Of a DNA stretch of 18,313 nucleotides, positions 1 to 7,790 are shown piece after piece (positions within the stretch are counted from its first letter, which is position 1; each line of letters opens with the position of its first letter). Origin of the DNA: an uncultured Alistipes sp. (GTDB lineage Bacteria > Bacteroidota > Bacteroidia > Bacteroidales > Rikenellaceae); contig CAJGEC010000033.1 of NCBI GenBank assembly GCA_904502285.1, positions 1-18,313 on the forward strand. Direction: 5' to 3'. The notes beneath the pieces were generated by a model. It was not told the origin of the DNA and made no database searches. It saw nothing but the letters and a program-made list of their open reading frames with translations. The position numbers and the translations under genes were made by a program.

Positions 1-1660
1 TAACCTTAAGCTCGATAACACGGCCTGGGAGTGGTGCTACGATGGTGTCGCCGGTAATAGGCTGAAGCTCAACGGTCTCCTCCTTCTTGAGTGATGGGTC
101 AGCAGCAACCTTCTCAGCGTATGCAGCCTCCTTGATGCCTGTGAGGTAAGCCTTAGCAACCAATGGGAACAACTCCAACAAGAGCTCCTCCTTCTCGTTC
201 TCGGCCAAGAGAACGCCACCAGCCTTCTCCAATACTGGGTTTGGCTGCTTCTGGTACTTAGATGTATCGTATGGACGCTCCTCGCGGAAACCACAAATCT
301 TCTCGCGGAAGTCCTCAGAAATCTTAACTGGAGTACGGCCGTAGTCACCCTTAACCAAACCTACGAACTGAGCCGACTTGTTGGTGTACATCGCACGGCC
401 AGCCTTCTCGTCCATAGCGCAGTTTACTGCCTGAGCACCTACGATCTGTGAAGTAGGAGTTACGAGAGGTGGAAGACCTGCTGCAAGACGTACTGGTGGG
501 ATAAGCTCCATAGCGCGTGGGAGGATATCCTCAGCGCCCAACTGCTTGAGCTGTGCAACCATATTTGAGTACATACCACCAGGAATCTCAGCATCCTGAA
601 CGAGCTTGTTAGGAGCAGGGAAGCCGAAGTAAGCCTCGATAGCCTGTGATGCTACCAACAACTCCTCCCAGTTCTCCTCCTGAGCAGCCTTCACGCAGCG
701 GTCGAGCAAAGCATCAACCTCTGCTGGAGTCTCGTCAGTGAGTGGGTTGAATGGCTTTGGAAGTGGCTTCTCAGCACCAAATACCGACAACTCAAGCTCC
801 TTGCGGATATCCTTCAACTGCTCGTTGATCTTAGCCACAGCCTCCATATTAGCACCCAACTCGATGCCGAGCTTCTTACAGAAGAGGTAAACCAACTCTA
901 CGGCAGGAGCACCTGTACCACCGCCAAACCACCAGCAGTTTGTATCTACGATATCTACGCCAGCTACGATAGCAGCATATACAGAACCGAGACCATAACC
1001 TGGAGTACAGTGAGTGTGGAAATCTACGGTCACGCCGAGCTCCTTCTTGAGGAGTTTGATAAGGCCTGCTACACGTGCTGGTGGGATAAGACCAGACATA
1101 TCCTTGATAGTGATCATATCGGCACCAAGCTCTGCCATCTGGCGAGCCTTGTCGAGGAAGTACGCATCGGTAAATACCATCTCGTGCTCCTCGCCGTCGT
1201 TGTACTTAGGATCTACGGTGTAGCAAACAGCGCAGTCGGCGATACCACCATACTGCTTGATATACTTGATAGTAGACTTCACGTTGTCTACGTCGTTCAA
1301 AGCGTCGAAGATACGCATAATGCCCAAACCGCTCTCGATAGCGTTACGAGAGAAGCCATCGATAATCTCGTCGGTGTAGGGTGCATAGCCAAAGAGGTTA
1401 CGACCACGTGACAATGCTGTGAGCTTCGATACATCGCCTACAGCCTTCTTGATGGTCTCGAGACGAGTCCAAGGGTTCTCATTGAGGTAGCGCATCACAG
1501 AGTCGGGTACTGCACCGCCCCATACCTCCATAGCGTAGAAGCCTGCATCCTTGTAGAAAGGAAGGCAACGGTCTACCTGCTGCTGAGTCATACGTGTTGC
1601 AAAAGACGACTGCTGGCCGTCGCGCAACGTAAGATCACGAATCTTTAGTGTCTTTGTCAT
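1..1660 (-). CDS. oadA: Oxaloacetate decarboxylase alpha / pyruvate carboxylase subunit B-like protein, 3' end beyond window
   Basis: Biotin-dependent carboxyltransferase that moves carboxyl groups between oxaloacetate/pyruvate and biotin. About 553 residues are visible from the ATG at 1660; no stop occurs before the left edge. The N-terminal HMGL-like TIM barrel shows LRDGQQS with metal-ligand candidate Asp14, ITIKDMSG with the expected carboxylated Lys186, and FHTHCTPG with metal ligands His215 and His217. The conserved carboxylase (PYC_OADA) domain follows. The last visible residues, IVAPLPGRVIELKV, are the first strand of a biotinyl domain, so the AMKM biotin site should lie just outside. 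No biotin carboxylase domain precedes the barrel, which separates it from full-length pyruvate carboxylase. It is first in its transcript, with a clear promoter and a palindrome upstream. Whether it works with OadB/OadG in a sodium pump or with a separate biotin carboxylase cannot be decided here. Family certain, exact subtype not. Confidence 0.9.
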   Translation of the reverse strand, partial: MTKTLKIRDLTLRDGQQSSFATRMTQQQVDRCLPFYKDAGFYAMEVWGGAVPDSVMRYLNENPWTRLETIKKAVGDVSKLTALSRGRNLFGYAPYTDEIIDGFSRNAIESGLGIMRIFDALNDVDNVKSTIKYIKQYGGIADCAVCYTVDPKYNDGEEHEMVFTDAYFLDKARQMAELGADMITIKDMSGLIPPARVAGLIKLLKKELGVTVDFHTHCTPGYGLGSVYAAIVAGVDIVDTNCWWFGGGTGAPAVELVYLFCKKLGIELGANMEAVAKINEQLKDIRKELELSVFGAEKPLPKPFNPLTDETPAEVDALLDRCVKAAQEENWEELLVASQAIEAYFGFPAPNKLVQDAEIPGGMYSNMVAQLKQLGAEDILPRAMELIPPVRLAAGLPPLVTPTSQIVGAQAVNCAMDEKAGRAMYTNKSAQFVGLVKGDYGRTPVKISEDFREKICGFREERPYDTSKYQKQPNPVLEKAGGVLLAENEKEELLLELFPLVAKAYLTGIKEAAYAEKVAADPSLKKEETVELQPITGDTIVAPLPGRVIELKV

Positions 1661-1788
1661 AATTTCACTAAGGTTTATATTGTTAGTTTTTTAGGTTTTA
1701 GTCTGCTCATTTCCAGCCAATTCCCACGCCTTATTAGAGGTTTCCTCTATAGAAAACTATTCAACTAATCAAGGAGTGATTCATTGTG

Positions 1789-1806
1789 TTGTTATTCGAA
1801 TAACAA
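1789..1806. promoter_or_regulatory. Perfect 18-bp palindrome overlapping the oadA -7 box (candidate operator)
   Basis: TTGTTATTCGAATAACAA is a perfect 18-bp palindrome with no spacer. Its right end overlaps the last bases of the oadA -7 box (1804-1811), and its body covers the expected transcription start. That is where a dimeric repressor would block initiation. The binding protein is unknown. Confidence 0.55.
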
Positions 1807-1835
1807 ATATAAGCAATTTTTTTCTAAAAAACAAA
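1804..1835 (-). promoter_or_regulatory. Bacteroidota-type promoter of oadA
   Basis: On the minus strand, TTTG (1835-1832) is followed after 20 bp by TATATTTG (1811-1804), a full match to the TAnnTTTG -7 box. The leader to the ATG is roughly 135 nt. It contains a small hairpin, TAGAGG-AAA-CCTCTA (1749-1735). Confidence 0.75.
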
Positions 1836-1920
1836 TATTTTTCATAAAAAAGCGAGTGCCATTGTTATCTGGCTGGGGTAGTCTGTTGCTTGGGGTGTGG
1901 TGTGTGGAGGGGTAAAAGAT

Positions 1921-1958
1921 TAGGAGACCATCAACAATCCTCTGTCGATAGTCTCCTA
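1921..1958 (-). terminator. Terminator of the plsY-M64 peptidase operon
   Basis: TAGGAGAC (1921-1928) pairs with GTCTCCTA (1951-1958). The stem continues inward as ATC/GAT and ACA/TGT with single mismatches, closing a 6-nt loop. On the minus strand the hairpin is followed by ATCTTTTACC. It lies 23 bp past the peptidase stop. The rest of the 1661-1981 gap holds only the oadA promoter, the palindrome and AT-rich DNA. Confidence 0.7.
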
Positions 1959-1981
1959 TAGTGTTGGGTGAGGTGCATAAC

Positions 1982-3265
1982 CTACTCTGCCTGATGGAGT
2001 ATCACACGCTCGATTGCTCGTTCGCAGACGGGGCAGAAGCGCTCTGCTGTATTGTTGCGCATACGGCAGACAACAGCTGGGCGGAAAATGCCCTTAGTGA
2101 GGTAGCCACCACCCTCGTAGACACCTACGGTGTAGTTCTCCTCGCGCTCCTTGGTTGGTGCAGATGGAATTTCCACACCCTCCTCGACCATATCGGCCCA
2201 CTTTGAGTCGAAATCGACCAACGTGGTGATGTTAGGCTCCCAAGGCTCGTGAGCGATAGAGTGCATATTGTCGTTGTCGTCAGCATTGTCGTAGAAGTAC
2301 TCGTCGCCAAGACCTCCGAACGAGTGGCCGAACTCGTGGACTACAACAGGACGGAAGTCGGGGTGGTGAGCGGTGGTGAGGGTGTATGAGTTGTAGATAC
2401 CTCCGCCACCATAGGTGTCGGTATTAGCCAAGATTACGAAGTGTTCGCAAGGGATGTTGGTCACCAAGTTGAACATATCGTAGACGTTGCTGGTTGTGAG
2501 GTAGCGAGCCATATAGAAGGTCATAAAGTGTGAACTCATGGCCGTATTGCGCCAAGCACCCTGCTGAGGAACGCTCACATTGCTATCCAATGAAGGTGTC
2601 GATACGGCGATAAAGTTGAACTTCTCGCGGTGGCTGTTGAAGGGCTCGTAAGAGAGAATCTCCTCGGCAGTGATGCGGGCATCCTCCATAAAGAGCTCCA
2701 TCTCCTCGGCGGTATAGCCCTCGGCAAGAATCACTACGTCGATAGCGCTCTTTGAGTCACCTCCCTTATGAATATAGGTGTAGGGGAGTGGCTCGACACC
2801 GCTATTGTCACGAATGAGGGCATCCTTAGGGTTGATAGTAAAACTATGTTTCGACTCCTTGCCTGTGTTGTCGCGAAGGACGAGGTGTGCTACGGCCTCG
2901 TTGCGTGGCATAGGCACAAGAAGCGTAAACTCGAAACTACGAGTGTTGGTGAGTGCCTCCTCGGTGGTTATCCACTCCTGGAAGAGTGATGAGAAGGAGG
3001 TGGTGTAGATGGTCTGGTTGGTCTGCTTATCTACTAACGTGAGGTCACCATTGCCGAGCAGTGGGTTGGTGGTAAGGTTGATACGACGACCCCACCAGTT
3101 TTCAGTTGCAGAGAGGCGGTCGAGGGCCACGTATTGCTCCGAGGCGTTGCCACTGAATGTGTAGTCGATGCGGAGGGTAACGTCCTCGAATCGCTCCTCG
3201 AACTCCTGAGCAAAGAGTGTTACAGAGCAGAGTAGGGCCAACAGAGTAAATAGTATTCGTTTCAT
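1982..3265 (-). CDS. Secreted M64-family (IgA peptidase-like) zinc metallopeptidase
   Basis: 427 residues. An N-terminal signal peptide (about residues 1-20, ending TLFAQ) predicts export. Residues about 21-150 form a beta-rich part typical of the M64 N-terminal domain. The catalytic part follows, with IDVVILAEGYTAEEM near 175-189 and the zinc motif HEFGH at 310-314 followed by SFGGLGDEY. His310 and His314 are the expected zinc ligands and Glu311 the catalytic base. The C-terminal CRMRNN...RFCPVCERAIE cysteine motif is usual for Bacteroidota members. The family is named after an IgA-cleaving clostridial enzyme, but the substrates of Bacteroidota members are mostly unknown, so IgA cleavage should not be assumed. 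It begins 31 bp after plsY and probably shares its transcript. A hairpin terminator follows the stop. Family call is secure. Confidence 0.9.
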   Translation of the reverse strand: MKRILFTLLALLCSVTLFAQEFEERFEDVTLRIDYTFSGNASEQYVALDRLSATENWWGRRINLTTNPLLGNGDLTLVDKQTNQTIYTTSFSSLFQEWITTEEALTNTRSFEFTLLVPMPRNEAVAHLVLRDNTGKESKHSFTINPKDALIRDNSGVEPLPYTYIHKGGDSKSAIDVVILAEGYTAEEMELFMEDARITAEEILSYEPFNSHREKFNFIAVSTPSLDSNVSVPQQGAWRNTAMSSHFMTFYMARYLTTSNVYDMFNLVTNIPCEHFVILANTDTYGGGGIYNSYTLTTAHHPDFRPVVVHEFGHSFGGLGDEYFYDNADDNDNMHSIAHEPWEPNITTLVDFDSKWADMVEEGVEIPSAPTKEREENYTVGVYEGGGYLTKGIFRPAVVCRMRNNTAERFCPVCERAIERVILHQAE

Positions 3266-3296
3266 CTTTGTAGTTCTTGTTATTTAAGTTGTTATG

Positions 3297-4019
3297 TTAT
3301 CTATTTTCGGTGTTCTCCTCTCTCTTTTCGCCACTCTCCGCGTCGGGGCCACCCCAGAGGAAGATTTGCGACTCGGTGCCGTGGCGCAGACGACTGATGT
3401 TCTTGCGGTGGGTCCACACCAAAAGGATGGCTACCACCCACGAGAAGATGATGAATGGCACGCTGAGGAATGGTGCAGATGAGTTGTAGGTCATCGTGGA
3501 GAATATCATCACCAAGAGAGGGTAGCAACAGCCTGCCACCATTGATGCCAACGAGACATAGTGCCAGATGGCAAATACTAAGCACCATACGGCAAAGCAG
3601 AGTAGGAGGATAGGAGCATAAATACCTGTTCCAGCACCCAAGAGTGTGGCTACGCCCTTACCTCCCTTGAATCCCGCGAAGATGGGGAAGATGTGGCCAA
3701 GCACCACGAATACGGTTGCTATAATACGCAGGTTGATAATCCAGTCTTCGCTGACATTGTTGTCGTAACGCATTAATGACGTGAGGATTACGGCGATAAA
3801 GCCCTTGAAGTAGTCGATGATAAACACTGGGGCCGCAGCACGCTTACCCAACACACGGAGCATATTCGTAGTACCAGCATTCTTTGAGCCGTGCTCGCGA
3901 ATATCTATGCCATAATATTTCTTGCCAATCCACACGGCACTCGGTATCGAGCCAAGTAGATAGGCCGCAATCATAAGTGCGATAATCGATAGCCACGTTG
4001 TTGCTTCCCACGTTCCCAT
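3297..4019 (-). CDS. plsY: Glycerol-3-phosphate acyltransferase PlsY
   Basis: Integral membrane enzyme that transfers the acyl group from acyl-phosphate to sn-glycerol 3-phosphate, the first acylation in phospholipid synthesis. 240 residues with several hydrophobic spans. Family motifs are clear: GSIPSAVWIGK (23-33) leading into REHGSKNAGTTN (41-52), the loop GHIFPIFAGFKGGKGVAT (108-124), and HYVSLASM (153-160). A charged tail after HRKNISRLRHGTESQ (204-218) makes it longer than the roughly 200 residues of many homologues. The start at 4019 is supported by a promoter 75-100 bp upstream. It is the first gene of an apparent operon with the secreted peptidase (31-bp gap), a pairing with no obvious metabolic logic. 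Confidence 0.95.
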   Translation of the reverse strand: MGTWEATTWLSIIALMIAAYLLGSIPSAVWIGKKYYGIDIREHGSKNAGTTNMLRVLGKRAAAPVFIIDYFKGFIAVILTSLMRYDNNVSEDWIINLRIIATVFVVLGHIFPIFAGFKGGKGVATLLGAGTGIYAPILLLCFAVWCLVFAIWHYVSLASMVAGCCYPLLVMIFSTMTYNSSAPFLSVPFIIFSWVVAILLVWTHRKNISRLRHGTESQIFLWGGPDAESGEKREENTENR

Positions 4020-4052
4020 ATCTCTAATAGTTTTTCTGTTAGCGGTTGATTG

Positions 4053-4086
4053 TCAGTAGTTTGTGCATTATGCACAATTATACTGA
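4053..4086. promoter_or_regulatory. Two-tier palindrome in the plsY leader
   Basis: TTGTGCAT (4061-4068) and ATGCACAA (4070-4077) are perfect inverted arms around one base. An outer pair TCAGTA (4053-4058) and TACTGA (4081-4086) encloses them with 2- and 3-nt internal loops. It begins just downstream of the plsY -7 box, so it could be an operator or a hairpin at the very 5' end of the mRNA. Confidence 0.5.
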
Positions 4087-4091
4087 TAACA

Positions 4092-4121
4092 CAAAGTTAC
4101 AAAAAAAAGGTTAAGAACAAA
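4092..4121 (-). promoter_or_regulatory. Bacteroidota-type promoter of plsY
   Basis: On the minus strand, TTTG (4121-4118), 18 bp, then TAACTTTG (4099-4092), a full TAnnTTTG match. Expected start about 4085. Confidence 0.65.
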
Positions 4122-4181
4122 ATTTTTTGCAACTATTGTAGGTGAGATCTTCAACAAAACTGCAAAAAAAAATGGGTCGAT

Positions 4182-4214
4182 GTTGTCGTGTATCAAAAAA
4201 AATATCTATATTTG
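4182..4214 (+). promoter_or_regulatory. Promoter of the YitT-miaB operon
   Basis: TATATTTG (4207-4214) matches the -7 box. GTTG (4182-4185), 21 bp upstream, is a one-mismatch -33 box. Its position downstream of an in-frame ATG at 4180 argues that translation starts at 4243. Confidence 0.6.
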
Positions 4215-4242
4215 TTATAGAATAATACATAATTGCATATTT

Positions 4243-5256
4243 ATGAAACTACAACTTAGCTTTGCCAATCTCGCGACCTCGTTCAAAGAGTCTGTAACTG
4301 ATTGGCGTTGGTGGTCTTCCATCGGACAAATCGTATTTGGCTGTTTCCTCGTAGCAGTCGCTTTCGTGGTATTTATCAACCCTTACAATATGGTACCTGG
4401 CGGTATCTATGGTTTGGCATTGGTGCTTCACAACCTCTTCCCATCTATTCAGGTTGGTACGTTTGGTTATATGTTCGATGTACCTCTTATCCTCACAGCA
4501 TTGATTCTCTTTGGTGGAACGTTCGGAGGTCGTACAATCTTTGCTTCGTTCATCACACCAGGTATTATGAATATTCTCGACTACCTTGTCTACCCATCTC
4601 AGGAGGCTATCGAGGCTCTCGATCCACAGCTCTTGCTTGGTGGTCAGATCGACCTCTCGTCTCACCTTATGCTTGCTGCCATCATCGGTGGTTGCTTCTC
4701 TGGTGTCGGTGTTGGTTTAGTAATTCGCAACAACGCTGCTACGGGTGGTACAGATATTACTGGTATGTTGCTTCACCGCTTTGCTAAGATGAAGTTCGCC
4801 AACGGCGTACTCCTCTCGGATGCAATCATCGTATTCAGTGGTCTGCTCGTCATTGGCTTCGGTGTCGGTATCGAGGGTCCAGGTGAGGGTGTTATGTTGT
4901 CGCTCTACTCTGCGGTATGTATCTTTGTGAATGCCAAGGTTTTGGGCTACACCATCGATGGTGCTTCGCGCGACAAGCTCCTCTATATCATCTGCGAGAA
5001 CCACTCCGACGCTATGCGCGACTACATCCTCAAGGATTTGGATCGTGGTGGTACCTACCTCAAGGCTAAGGGTATGTACACTGGCAACGAGAAGGAGATG
5101 ATCTTCTTGGTGGTTAGCCGTAAGGAGGTGCGTAAGGTGCAGCAGAAGATCAAGGAGTTCGATCCACACTCTTTCGTTGTCGTTACCGATGCTTACGACA
5201 CATTTGGTCAGGGCTTCAAGCCATTCCCACAGGAGGATGGTATGCCTACGGAGTAA
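4243..5256 (+). CDS. YitT-family membrane protein (YitT + DUF2179 domains)
   Basis: About 337 residues from the ATG at 4243. An upstream in-frame ATG at 4180 would add 21 residues, but a good -7 box lies between the two, so I take the later start. The N-terminal two thirds is a multi-span membrane region with YitT signatures NPYNMVPGGIYG (residues 46-57) and NNAATGGTDI (163-172). From about residue 241 a soluble C-terminal domain follows: SRDKLLYIICENH, then GGTYLKAKGMYTG, then an IFLVVSRKEV strand, as in DUF2179. The family is widespread and its transport or sensing role is not established. It probably shares a transcript with miaB, which starts 21 bp downstream. Confidence 0.85.
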   Translation: MKLQLSFANLATSFKESVTDWRWWSSIGQIVFGCFLVAVAFVVFINPYNMVPGGIYGLALVLHNLFPSIQVGTFGYMFDVPLILTALILFGGTFGGRTIFASFITPGIMNILDYLVYPSQEAIEALDPQLLLGGQIDLSSHLMLAAIIGGCFSGVGVGLVIRNNAATGGTDITGMLLHRFAKMKFANGVLLSDAIIVFSGLLVIGFGVGIEGPGEGVMLSLYSAVCIFVNAKVLGYTIDGASRDKLLYIICENHSDAMRDYILKDLDRGGTYLKAKGMYTGNEKEMIFLVVSRKEVRKVQQKIKEFDPHSFVVVTDAYDTFGQGFKPFPQEDGMPTE

Positions 5257-5277
5257 TTTAAAATCGATAGATTTAGT

Positions 5278-6624
5278 ATGATGATGAATAATTTGCGACC
5301 ATTGACAGGCAATGGACGTAAACTATACATTGAGACCTATGGTTGCCAGATGAATGTTGGCGACTCGGAGATTGTGGTCTCTATTATGCAGCAGGAGGGC
5401 TACCGCTACACCGAGAGTTTAGAGGAGGCAGATATTGTCCTTATCAACACTTGCTCGATTCGCGACAATGCCGAGCAACGTATCTGGGGTCGCCTCAGCG
5501 AGATGCGCCGTATGCGCAAGCAGAAGGGTTCGCTCATCATTGGTGTCATCGGTTGTATGGCTGAGCGCCTCAAGGAGGACTTGACCAAGGGTGGCACAGG
5601 CGTAGATATCGTTGCAGGCCCTGATGCCTACCGCGACCTCCCACGCCTCGTTCGCGAGGTGGATAATGGTGCTACGGGTGTGAACGTGGAGCTCTCGAAG
5701 GAGGAGACCTACGCAGAGATTGCCCCTGTTCGTCTCGATAGGAATGGTGTAAGTGCCTTCATCGCCATTATGCGTGGCTGTAACAACTACTGCTCATACT
5801 GTGTTGTTCCCTACACACGAGGTATCGAGCGCAGCCGTGATGCCGAGACTATCATTGCTGAGGCCCGCACACTCTTCGAGAACGGCTATCGTGAGGTGAC
5901 TCTCTTGGGTCAGAACGTGAACTCGTACCGCACAGGTGAGGTGGACTTCCCTGAGTTGTTGAAGCGTGTTGCCGAGATATCGCCACTCCTCAGAGTGCGT
6001 TTCGCAACTTCTCATCCAAAGGATATCAGCGATAAGTTGCTTGAGACGATGGCCTCAATGCCAAATATATGCAGGGCCATCCACCTCCCTGCGCAGTCAG
6101 GCTCTACGGAGATGCTCAAACGTATGAATCGTAAATATACACGCGAGTGGTATCTTGAGCGTGTGGCAGCTATTCGTCGCTATATGCCCGATTGCGCTAT
6201 TACCACCGACCTCATCGCAGGCTTTGCCCACGAGACCGAGGAGGAGCACCAGGAGACCCTCTCGCTTATGCGTGAGGTGGGCTACGACTTCGCCTATATG
6301 TTCAAGTATTCTGAGCGCCCAGGAACTTTTGCTCAGCGCAACCTCGGCGATGATATCCCTGAGGATGTCAAGACTCGTCGTCTAACTGAGATTATCGACC
6401 TCCAAAACAGACTCTCTGAAGAGAGCAATAAGCGTGATGTAGGCAAGGAGTTTGAGATTTTGGTTGAGTGTACCTCAAAGCGTAGCGACGAGCAATTATC
6501 TGGTCGCACATCCCAGAACAAGATGGTTGTTTTCGACAAGGGCAATCACCAGATTGGCGACTATGTGAAGGTACGTATTACTGGATGTTCATCAGCAACA
6601 CTCTTCGGCGAAGAAGTCGTCTAA
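5278..6624 (+). CDS. miaB: tRNA-2-methylthio-N6-dimethylallyladenosine synthase MiaB
   Basis: Radical SAM methylthiotransferase that converts i6A37 to ms2i6A37 in tRNAs reading UNN codons. 448 residues, usual length. The N-terminal UPF0004 domain carries the auxiliary cluster cysteines Cys23 (YGCQMN), Cys59 (INTCSIRDNAE) and Cys93 (GVIGCMAER). The radical SAM motif is CNNYCSYC, with Cys168, Cys172 and Cys175. A C-terminal TRAM domain follows (about 380-448, including SGRTSQNKMVVF). The start is not certain: three consecutive ATGs lie at 5278, 5281 and 5284. It follows the YitT gene by 21 bp. The stop runs into a 354-bp non-coding gap containing direct repeats. Confidence 0.96.
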   Translation: MMMNNLRPLTGNGRKLYIETYGCQMNVGDSEIVVSIMQQEGYRYTESLEEADIVLINTCSIRDNAEQRIWGRLSEMRRMRKQKGSLIIGVIGCMAERLKEDLTKGGTGVDIVAGPDAYRDLPRLVREVDNGATGVNVELSKEETYAEIAPVRLDRNGVSAFIAIMRGCNNYCSYCVVPYTRGIERSRDAETIIAEARTLFENGYREVTLLGQNVNSYRTGEVDFPELLKRVAEISPLLRVRFATSHPKDISDKLLETMASMPNICRAIHLPAQSGSTEMLKRMNRKYTREWYLERVAAIRRYMPDCAITTDLIAGFAHETEEEHQETLSLMREVGYDFAYMFKYSERPGTFAQRNLGDDIPEDVKTRRLTEIIDLQNRLSEESNKRDVGKEFEILVECTSKRSDEQLSGRTSQNKMVVFDKGNHQIGDYVKVRITGCSSATLFGEEVV

Positions 6625-6674
6625 CAAGGCTACTTTGGCGTTGCACTTGTTCTCAAAATGCTCATTTACGCTCA

Positions 6675-6733
6675 GTAAACTGCGCTTTTTCGAACTTCGT
6701 GCGCCTAAAATTAGCTCTTGTTATACAACTTCT
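6675..6733 (+). repeat. 59-bp direct repeat, copy 1
   Basis: This block is nearly identical to 6817-6875 (57 of 59 positions by eye). It runs from GTAAACTGCGC through TTCGAACTTCGTGCGCC to CTTGTTATACAACTTCT. It includes a TTCGAA palindrome, flanking GCGC pairs and a short TTGT-TAT-ACAA hairpin. Just upstream, TTTAC-GCTCA-GTAAA (6665-6679) forms another small stem. No credible protein is encoded here. Confidence 0.85.
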
Positions 6734-6816
6734 AATGGTAAAGTTCCATCGCCTCGAAATTCGCCGAGCGTTGTGTCTGCACTATTCTAACATCAAAGTG
6801 GGAGGGGCTGGTGTGT

Positions 6817-6875
6817 GTAAACTCCGCTTTTTCGAACTTCGTGCGCCTAAAATTAGCTCTTGTTATATAACTTCT
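6817..6875 (+). repeat. 59-bp direct repeat, copy 2
   Basis: Second copy of the 6675-6733 block, differing at two positions (ACTCCGC for ACTGCGC, TATATAAC for TATACAAC). The 83 bp between the copies are unrelated to them. Apart from the repeats and the truA terminator I see nothing else in 6625-6978. Confidence 0.85.
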
Positions 6876-6923
6876 TAGCAATAGGAGGGTTAGGCAATAA
6901 GACTGTCTTAGCAAAAACATATA

Positions 6924-6957
6924 ATAAATGGCGAGTCCTGTGGGGCGCGCCATTTAT
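6924..6957 (-). terminator. Terminator of truA
   Basis: ATAAATGGCG (6924-6933) and CGCCATTTAT (6948-6957) form a perfect 10-bp stem around a 14-nt loop. On the minus strand it is followed by TATATGTTTTTGC. It lies 21 bp past the truA stop, between convergent miaB and truA, and could also slow miaB transcripts. Confidence 0.75.
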
Positions 6958-6978
6958 CGTTACGATACCTTATATATA

Positions 6979-7710
6979 TTAATACTTCACTCCCGATAGG
7001 AATAGTCCGCAGGCGGGTGCGCCAGCGCTACAACGCGACAGGTCGCGCGAGGTGATGATATCCTCGAACTCCGCAACGCTATACTTGCCACGCCCCACAT
7101 CTACCAACGTACCTACAATGGCTCGTACCATATTGCGCAGGAAGCGGTTGGCACGTATGGTGAAGCGCAGAGTGCCGTCGCTCTCAACGACCCATTCGGC
7201 GTGCGATATGTTGCAGATATTGGTCTTGTTGTTGGAGTTTAGTTTGGCAAACGAGGTGAAGTCGTCATATTCGAGGAGTTTGCGTGCCGCCTGGTTCATC
7301 CTCTCAACATCTATCTCTGCCGTAAAGTGCCAAGCCGAGAAGCGACGGAAGGGAGACTTATGTGGCGTGAGGAAGTAGGTGTACTCCCTCTCCTTGGCAT
7401 CGAAACGGGCGTGGAGCGTAGGCTCTACCTCATAGATGCGCATAATGGCGATATCTACGGGTAGCACCTTGTTGAGCTTATAGCAGAGTTGTGTGCAGTC
7501 GATTATAGCTTCGCTATCGAAGTGGGCGGTATAGAACGAGGCGTTTACACCCGTATCCGTGCGTCCAGCACCTACAATCTCGGTAGGTATGCGCAGGAGC
7601 ATCGACAATTTCTCTTCGATGACACCCTCGACGGTAGTAGCATCGGGCTGGCGTTGCCACCCAAAATATGCGGTGCCGTCGTATTGTAGTTCGATAAAGT
7701 AACGTGCCAT
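6979..7710 (-). CDS. truA: tRNA pseudouridine(38-40) synthase TruA
   Basis: Isomerises uridines 38-40 of the tRNA anticodon stem-loop to pseudouridine. 243 residues from the ATG at 7710 (MARYFIELQYDGTAYFGWQ). The frame stays open to an ATG at 7803, but those extra 31 residues are not TruA-like, and a TATCTTTG promoter box lies between the two. The catalytic Asp52 is in GAGRTDTGVNA (47-57). Later conserved pieces are REYTYFL, the FAKL region and RANRFLRNMVRAIVGTLVDVG near the C-terminus. An oddity is Asn56, where most family members have His (GRTDxGVHA). It is a single-gene unit with its own terminator. Confidence 0.95.
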   Translation of the reverse strand: MARYFIELQYDGTAYFGWQRQPDATTVEGVIEEKLSMLLRIPTEIVGAGRTDTGVNASFYTAHFDSEAIIDCTQLCYKLNKVLPVDIAIMRIYEVEPTLHARFDAKEREYTYFLTPHKSPFRRFSAWHFTAEIDVERMNQAARKLLEYDDFTSFAKLNSNNKTNICNISHAEWVVESDGTLRFTIRANRFLRNMVRAIVGTLVDVGRGKYSVAEFEDIITSRDLSRCSAGAPACGLFLSGVKY

Positions 7711-7731
7711 AGCAATATTCAATCTTTTATG

Positions 7732-7739
7732 CAAAGATA
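7732..7739 (-). promoter_or_regulatory. -7 box of truA
   Basis: TATCTTTG on the minus strand matches TAnnTTTG. No good -33 TTTG is visible. The short leader (about 15 nt) fits the start at 7710. Confidence 0.5.
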
Positions 7740-7790
7740 AGGATAATATTTTATTCTTGCTATGTATTAGCCCTATATAAATAAGAGAGA

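Noticed and set aside
4180..4242. Upstream in-frame ATG adding 21 residues to the YitT protein
   Set aside because: A full-match TATATTTG promoter box lies inside this extension, and the added residues are not typical of the family.
6585..6953. Short open frames across the post-miaB gap on both strands
   Set aside because: They run through the 59-bp repeats and the miaB end and yield repetitive, non-protein-like sequences.
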